This document shows positions 57,701-64,000 of a stretch of DNA of 64,000 nt, one piece after another. Each line of letters starts with the position of its first letter. The stretch's first letter is position 1. The notes under the pieces were generated by a model. It ran no database searches and was not told where the DNA came from. It saw only the letters and a program-made list of their open reading frames with translations. Source of the stretch: UTCFX2 sp963788305 (GTDB lineage: Bacteria > Chloroflexota > Anaerolineae > Anaerolineales > UBA4823); assembly GCA_963788305.1 (NCBI GenBank), contig CAWBGK010000004.1, positions 124,001-188,000 of the forward strand, read 5' to 3'. The translations under genes and the position numbers were made by a program.

Positions 57701-59305
57701 TTCGTATCCATCTGTGGCGCTGTTCACGGCTTTCTTGATCAGGTTCTGGGTCGTCGTCTGCGCTGGTTTTACCCAGGCGGCGAGCGTGATCTGGCCGGCG
57801 ATATCCAGGCTTGGGTCATCAGGAACAAGCGCATTGGTGCTCCCGTTCAATGAGAGCGCATATGCGCCAGTTTTTCCTGTAACCCAGGATGGAGTGCCGG
57901 TCAGGTTGCCGTCGTTGCCGTTGACTGTCGCGTCAATAACAATCGACCCGCCGTTCTCTTCCATCGGCCAGCAGGCTGCCATTCCTGAAGCCGGCCCGCT
58001 GCACAGCCCTGACGCCGTCTGCGCCACCGTCCAGGTGAAGTTCACCGGGGTGCTGCCGCCCCGATCATCGTTGACGGTGACCGTCGCTGAGTAGGGACTG
58101 CCTTCGCCGGCGTGGTAAGTGATTGTGCCTGCGATCTCGCCGGTGCTCGTGTTGATGTTGAGGCCTTCCGGCAGTCCGGAAGCTGCGTACGTCAGAGGAT
58201 CGCTGTCCAGATCGCTCGCTTGAATCTGCAGGCTGATGACCGCTCCTTCCGAGCTGTTCTGGGTGCCCGGGTTGGTGACCTCTGGCGGGTTGTTCGGCTG
58301 GCCAACCGAGATGCTCACGGTCGCCGCGTTCGAGCTGTGCTTTCCGTCGCTAGCCCGGTAGGTAAAGCTATCCGGACCGCTGTAGCCGGCAGTAGGGGTG
58401 TAGCTGAATGAGCCATTGATGTTCAGCGTCAGGGCGCCGTGTGCGGGATCGCTGGTCTTGATTGCGGTCATCGTATCGGCATCTGCATCCGTGTCGTTGG
58501 ATAAAACACCGGGAGCTGCGACGTTCAGCGGCGTGTTAACGTTGGTTGTGTGGCTGTCATTGACCGCCGCCGGCCGGTGGTTGTTATACAAAGCCTGGAT
58601 TTCCGTCAAAGTAAGAGCGCGGTTGTAAACACGAACGTCATCGATGGTGCCCATTAGATAATTAGCCGGCGTTGTAGCAGGTTCAGCGCCGATCCCCAGA
58701 TTCGTCGCGTTCGCTGTAATCGTGACGCCTGGCTTGGTGCCCTCTAGCACACTGTTAACATACAGCCTGATATTCGTTCCATCGTAGGTAGCTGTGACGT
58801 GCATCCAGGTATTTCCATCGATTGGGTACGAAGTGGTCGAGTCGATCCGGTAAGTGGCGCTGCCGTTAATGCGCACAAAGACCTTCTGGCCGCTCGATAG
58901 CGAGAGCTCGAATCCAGGATTCGTTGTGCTGGTTGTCTTCTTAATAATGTTCTGTGTACCTAATTTTGCTGGCTTGACCCACGCAGCAAGCGTCATTCCT
59001 GTCGTGAGATCCAGGCTATATTCATCCAGTACCGTGACGTACTGAGATGTGCCGTTGAGGCTTAGTCCGTACAGACCATCATGGCCGGTCGCCCAGGTCG
59101 GGCTGCCATTCAGTGTTCCATCATTGACAGGTGCTGCCCCAACGTCCGATACGGTAGTGCCGCTGCCTTCGTCCATGGGCCAGCAGCCTACCAGCGCGGA
59201 ATCGATTCCGCACAATCCCGTGGGCAAGCTACCTTCGGGTGCAGCCAGCGCGGAAAAGGATAAAAGTATCGAAAAGATTAGAACCACCGACAAGATGCGT
59301 TTCAT
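54744..59305 (-). CDS. very large secreted LamG / metallophosphoesterase protein (two frameshifts)
   Basis: About 1,520 residues. Start 59305 is chosen for GGAGGG 6 bases upstream; it opens a signal peptide (I-L-S-V-V-L-I-F-S-I-L-L-S-F). Domains in order: LamG 1 (about 30-225), VCBS/cadherin-like repeat (about 245-320, L-S-N-D-T-D-A-D-A-D), Ig-like He_PIG (about 325-415), LamG 2 (about 430-650), fibronectin III (about 655-745), LamG 3 (about 750-1010), calcineurin-like phosphoesterase (about 1020-1300: I-P-D-S-Q-N-Y, T-H-V-G-D-V-V-N, A-M-G-N-H-D-M, L-G-G-H), then a sandwich ending Y-W-L-P-A-V-L-R. Frame breaks near 56745 and 54915. An extracellular enzyme, possibly for phosphorylated polymers. 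Confidence 0.8.
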
Positions 59306-59580
59306 TTGACCCTCCAGGATTTGCCTATTATTAATTAATCTCTTCATTTCCAGCTGAGAAATATTGATTTTTCAATGAACTAAAAGATTGTACCAGCTCG
59401 ATTTCTGGTACGCAGAGAAGGTCAGGCTGTCGTTGAACAGTACAGGGAGGATGAGACCCTTCTTATGGTTTACCCGCGTGTTGTCAAAAGTATATCAGGT
59501 TTTTCCGAATTCTTTCCAAAAAATAGGCGTGTGAGCCGTACAGCAGCCCACACGCCAGCTTTATCGATTATCGGCTCGAT

Positions 59581-62500
59581 TCAGCGTCTCACAACCGGCA
59601 GCCACAGCGCATTCTGCAGCAGGCTGCCTGTCACCGGTCCGACCAGCGTTTTACTGCTTAATCCGACCCACTCTGCCCAGTAAAAATAGGTCTTTCCGAT
59701 TTCAACCGTCGCGTCCAGGTACTCGTAGTTCTCGCCCACCATCTTCCCTGGGTTCTTGGCCGGGATCTGCTGCGAGTTGATCTTTACCCGGTCGCCGTAG
59801 CGCGTTTCCGCCCTGTAAAGGTCGAAGCCCGTCAGTCCGACCTCCTGCAGCGTCTGCCAGCCGATCAGGATCGAGTCCGGCTGCGGTAAAGCGCTCAAGT
59901 TGACCAGCGAAGCTGCGGTTGGCTGGAGGAAAAGCGCCTCAATTTCTGCGGCGCTCAAAGCTCGGTTGTACACGCGCACGTCGTCCATTGAGCCGGTGAA
60001 GTTGCTGGTCCCGTCACTCTGGGCTCCAATGGCTAACACATTTGAATTTGAAATAATATTAACCGCACATGGCGTCAGGGCATCATCCACCTGGACACCG
60101 TTCACATAAATATGCAGATTGATGTGGTCATAAGTTGCGGCGACGTGCACCCAGGAGCCAAAGTAATTAGCGTAAGGGATGGTTAAATCAACCCGGCAGG
60201 TGGTATTATCGTTGATCCGGAAGAAGAAGGCGCCCGTGCTGGTAGTCGCGGTGGCTAACGAAAGTTCATAACCGCTGGCCGTGTTGCGGATCCCCTTCTT
60301 GACCAGGTATTGAGTTCCGTTAACTGTAGGCTTAATCCAGGCCGCCAGGGTTATCTGGTTCTCGATGTCCAGGCTGAGATGGTCCGGGGCGTATCCGTAT
60401 TGGCTGCTGCCGTTGAAGGACAATGCCTGCCCGATCCTGCCGGTCACCCATGCGGGGGAATTTACCGTCAGTCCGTCATTGTAAACCGTATTCTGGACTT
60501 CATCCAGGTAGACGTTCCCGCCGCCTTCGTCAAGCTGGTAGCACGCCACCAGGTTGGCGTCGCTGCCGCAGTAGTCCACGCCAGTCCGCAGCGCGGTGCT
60601 GTCGGTCGCCTCGTTGTTGGTCAGGTCAGGATCGCTGATCCCAACCGGGGGCTGCAACCGTCGCGGTGTTGTATCACGATATACCCCGCGGTTGGAGCGA
60701 TCGTTGCGCTGACAGAATACGTCACAAAGCCGCCTGCTGCCAGGTTCACGCTGTCGTTGATATTCCCCGATCCGCTGCCCGTGCAGCTCGAGCCGGCGCC
60801 TGGCGTGCACGTCCAGCTCACGCCGGTCAGCTCCGCAGGGAACACGTCTGTAACTGTTGCGCCCGAGATTGCCGCAGTGCTGCCGTTGCTCACCACGATC
60901 GTGTAGCTGGTCGCATCTCCAGGTACGGCGACGGTCTTGCCGTCCGTCTTCGTGATCGCGAGGTCGACACCCCCGACCGGGATCGATGTACACGAGCTGC
61001 CGTTGATCGTCGTCCCATTCGAATAGATCGCGACGAGTGCGCCGTTGATGTTCTGTTTCGTGCTGGAGACGTCGTTGTTCGTCCCGCTCCGCATCGTCTG
61101 GACCGACCCAAAAGAGATCGGCTGGATCGCGGTCTGCGTGTAAAGGATATCCCCGCCCCCTTCGGTGGAAGTATAGAAAACCGAGACGGTTGACGCGGCC
61201 TCGTCCAGCAGCACGATGCCCGCGCGTCCCGGTGTAGCTAATATTGTAGATGTCCGGGTCCCAAATTCCTCCTCCGCTGGTGCCGCTCAGGCGCCGGACG
61301 AGCAGGGCGATCTTGGGAAAACCTCCGGTATCATATCCAGTCTTGACTGCCGCATACAGGGTCCCGTCGGACGCCGTGGCGACGTTCATGTGGTCGTCGG
61401 CAAAACCAGCCCCTTTCGAAGGATCGTACAGCGAGGTTGGCTGCTCCTCTGCGGACCAGGTTGAGGCAGGATCGGCATCTTTATGGTATTTGAAACCGAA
61501 CACGACGGGTGTTCTGGTTCGACCACAGCACTCCGATCGTGTTGTTCGGCAGCGCGGTGACCAGCGAGATGTCGTCGCCGCGGAGTGTGCCCGTCGCGAT
61601 CGTGATCGCGCTGCTCCAGGTTGTGTAGGGGGAATCGCTGTAATAGATGAGAATATCCCGGCTGCCGGTTACATCCTGCTGGCTGTTCAGCCACATCCGC
61701 CCGGTGCTGTCGATGTCGATCGTCGCGGTCTCGCTCCCGGGCAGCGAAAGCGTGGTCAGACCCGGCCGGCTGGACCAGGCCTGGTAGACTCCGGCGTTGT
61801 ATTCTACGGAGGCCAGCTCGGAGCTGCCTCCGCTGTAAAGCAGGACGTGTACCACGCTGCCCACCGGGCTTCCGGCGGGCTTAACGTCCGCCTTCGCGCT
61901 CGTTGTAGCCGAGAGCCTGAAAACCGGCGTCCAGGCTGAGCCGTCTAGCCGCCACAGCCACGAACCGGATTCGCTCACCCCAGTCGTAGCCGGGAATACG
62001 CTCCACCACTTATCCTCGTAGAACCACACTTTGGACATCGGCTTGTGCTCGGTGTTTGCGCTGCCCGCCTTCGAATCCAGGTTGGTGCAGCTGTACCCGC
62101 TCGGGACGATGTCATTGGCAAGGGCTTTGATTTCGGCTGCGCTCAGGGCGCGCTTGTAGAGGCGAATATCATCCAGCGCGCCTGTGAAATCAGCGCGACG
62201 CAGTCGGTATGGTTCCGGCAAGCTGGGCTCCGAAACCAAGAAATAAGGAATTTGATGCAATTGTGAGTGCTGAAGCCGGAACAAAAAAATTACTAATTGT
62301 GCCATTCTTATATATTCTTAAAGTATTGTCTAAACTGGTATAGGTTACAACATAATGTGTCCAGGTATCTGTGGCGGCGTAAGTGGCTTTAGTATCGATA
62401 CGATAGGTGTCTGTCCCTGCATAATTGAAACGACCGAAGGCACAGGGTATAAAACCCGCAGTACAGTTGCCTGTACTTGATGATAGATCTAATTCATACC

Positions 62501-62942
62501 CTGGAACAGTTGTACCCGTTGTTACAGCTTTTTTCACAACGTCCTGCGTCTTGACTTCCTCGGGTTTGACCCAGGCTGCAATGGTGATATCACCGCTTAT
62601 ATCAAGGCTTGTTGAATCAGAAACTTTAACAAACTGGCTTGTCCCGTTGAAATGCAGCGCCTTGACCGCGTTTCCAAACCGGTCCGTTGTCCACATCGTG
62701 CTGTCGAATAACGTGCCGGTATTCCCATTGCCAGAGCCGTCCGCTGTGGAGGTTCCGCTGCCTTCCTCGAACAGCCAGCAGCCCACCTGGGTCAAATCGC
62801 TTCCGCACGGCGGGCTGACCGCATCCGGCGCAAGGGGTTCAACCGGCGCAGCTGCTGCGGGCGAGCCTCCGGGTATCCTTATCCCCACCGAAGCTAGGAT
62901 CAGGATAAAGACAAGAATACGGTTAAGTGATTTGCTCTTCAT
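59581..62942 (-). CDS. large secreted LamG / DUF11 protein (several frameshifts)
   Basis: About 1,120 residues. Start 62942 has GGAGGG 6 bases upstream and a signal peptide (I-L-V-F-I-L-I-L-A-S-V). Order: LamG 1 (C-W-L-F-E-E-G-S-G-T to D-D-I-R-L-Y-K-R-A-L-S), a beta-propeller-like region, a DUF11 repeat (D-L-A-I-T-K-T-D-G-K, V-T-D-V-F-P-A-E-L), LamG 2 (C-Y-Q-L-D-E-G-G-G to D-D-V-R-V-Y-N-R-A-L-S), and a C-terminal part G-F-D-L-Y-R-A...W-L-P-V-V-R-R. Frame breaks near 62225, 61500, 61235 and 60670. Surface adhesion or carbohydrate binding is likely; it follows the same design as its neighbour. Confidence 0.78.
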
Positions 62943-63305
62943 TTTTCCCTCCAAAATATTTACCATGAAACCAGTCAGAACGAATTTTAACGATTATACC
63001 GAATTCAATCACTTTCTTACATTTTCTCATTCAGACATCTGGACAAATCCAGGTCGCCTGGAACCATCAGAGTGGTATGACAGGCTGCCGTATCAGCCTG
63101 TTGTCTGGTATTTCAGCGCGGTTAAATGCTTTAATCCACCCAGGCGGCAATTCACTATCTTCCATCATCGCATTCCAAGGCCGGAATTCACCGTACCCAT
63201 AAAACCAAAAATTTCACAATCTGAATAGGACAGCACGCGGACCAATCCAGGCTCACCCTCAGGGATCAATGGGTGACTGGAGCATAGAAAAACGAGGAGT
63301 TTGCC
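62943..63305. other. intergenic region between divergent secreted-protein genes
   Basis: 363 bases. An 8-bp hairpin ACAGGCTG/CAGCCTGT lies at 63080-63101 without a T-run. No gene was recognised; promoters for both sides must lie here but no strong -35/-10 pair stands out. GAGGAG-like AACGAGGAG at 63290 is the ribosome site of the next gene. Confidence 0.5.
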
Positions 63306-64000
63306 ATGAACCGAAACCGCGTTCTCATTTCCAAATCCTCTCTGCTCAGCTGCGTATTCTGCCTTGCGGTGGTTCTCTCGCCGCTTGCCAGCCCGGTCGG
63401 AGCACAGCCGCCCGCAGGACAGGTTCCTGCCCCACCTCACGAGCCTGCCGCTCCAACAGCCGCAACCTCTTCCTCCCCCGCTGGAGCAGATTTCCTCGTA
63501 TCGACGGCAACGGACTTGGATAGTGACGGGACCGCCGCTGCCAATCCGGATGATGATCAGTACCTGATCGTGTGGGGAGGTTTTTTGAAAACCTCCACGG
63601 TCAAATTCTGGACTCCCAGGGCATCCCGGTCGGATCCAGTTTCCTGATCAGCCAGACCGCTGTTGAGCCTGCGGTCTCGTATTCCCCTGGCTCCCACGAG
63701 TACATGGTGGTCTGGCGAGATATGCGCGACGGAGGTATTTATGGCCAGCGAATAAGCGCAGCAGGAGAGCTGCTGGACAATCCGAGCACTCCGCTGCATG
63801 AGACCAGCCCCGATGTGAATTTCGTGATCTGTTCTACCGAAGGTTTGTTGGCGAACCCGAAAATCGCTTATAACACCCTCGCGGACGAATACCTTATCAT
63901 CTGGTCATATAATGATCCAGATTCGTCTACCAATGACATTTATGCTAAGCGGGTGGATTCCGATGGCTACCTGCTGAACAATCCCGGCACCGTCGCGGAC
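63306..64000 (+). CDS. secreted repeat protein, 3' end outside window (one frameshift)
   Basis: ATG 63306 opens a signal peptide (L-L-S-C-V-F-C-L-A-V-V-L-S-P-L-A) followed by an Ala/Pro-rich linker. Then repeats of about 70 residues appear: D-D-D-Q-Y-L-I-V-W, S-H-E-Y-M-V-V-W-R-D and A-D-E-Y-L-I-I-W-S-Y, each followed by a I-Y-G-Q-R/I-Y-A-K-R strand, a beta-propeller-like pattern known in large Chloroflexota surface proteins. One extra base near 63585 breaks the frame; the restored frame is open to the window end. Confidence 0.7.

Overview
The window looks like a chromosomal segment of a GC-rich anaerobic bacterium, most likely a member of the Chloroflexota (Anaerolineae-like). This is inferred from the mix of secreted LamG proteins ending in a W/Y-L-P-x-V-x-R tail, sugar-acid and amino-acid fermentation genes, an aldehyde:ferredoxin oxidoreductase, molybdopterin/Fe-S respiratory complexes and TGTCCCGAGCGCAGCGAAGG-type repeats. 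No rRNA, tRNA or CRISPR array was seen.

Layout. 1-5.6 kb: sugar/hydroxy-acid operon on + (transaldolase-like, split UxaA-type dehydratase, LarA-like nickel racemase, tungsten AOR, MoaD-like protein) closed by a terminator. 5.7-7.6 kb: AT-rich gene graveyard with a broken beta-helix protein, a lipoprotein with an internal stop and two decayed copies of a moaD-like 3' end. 7.7-15.7 kb: complete ornithine fermentation operon (ord, ortA, ortB, oraS, oraE, a GlmL/MutL-like protein, ornithine racemase), recognisable throughout but riddled with single-base indels. 15.78-17.65 kb: a group II intron sitting directly behind the operon's terminator. 17.7-20.8 kb: TetR-controlled operon with twin palindromic operators, a double flavodoxin-like protein and an epimerase. 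20.8-37.0 kb: long IclR-type operon for a sugar acid (KDPG aldolase, RraA-like and M24 proteins, SDR, KDG-type kinase, two ribose-type ABC importers, DUF4432), interrupted by a 15-copy 23-bp tandem repeat; its second binding protein is a head-to-tail duplication. 37.1-44.2 kb on -: sulfur/respiratory operon with a triheme cytochrome, two YeeE/YedE half-transporters, a Psr/Phs-like molybdopterin complex, an ArsR regulator and a rhodanese. 44.5-51.9 kb: two XRE-cupin regulators, a DUF364 protein, and a three-gene membrane redox complex equivalent to DsrK, DsrM-DsrO (fused) and DsrP-DsrJ (fused, six hemes). 52-54.5 kb: small stand-alone genes. 54.7-64 kb: very large secreted LamG/metallophosphoesterase proteins and the start of another secreted protein.

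Main points of interest. (1) The second YeeE/YedE gene has one in-frame UGA exactly where the family has its conserved cysteine, in a stretch without frameshifts, followed by a perfect 6-bp hairpin with a CGGGA loop at bacterial SECIS distance: a candidate selenocysteine-containing sulfur/selenium transporter next to a rhodanese and a molybdoenzyme. (2) The condensed DsrMKJOP-like complex in three polypeptides. (3) Indels are concentrated in two blocks (about 7.7-15.7 and 25.2-35.4 kb) while 0-5.6 and 35.9-48 kb are clean; sequencing error is the simplest explanation, and removing or adding single bases restores full proteins. I give such genes as CDS spanning the whole conceptual reading frame.
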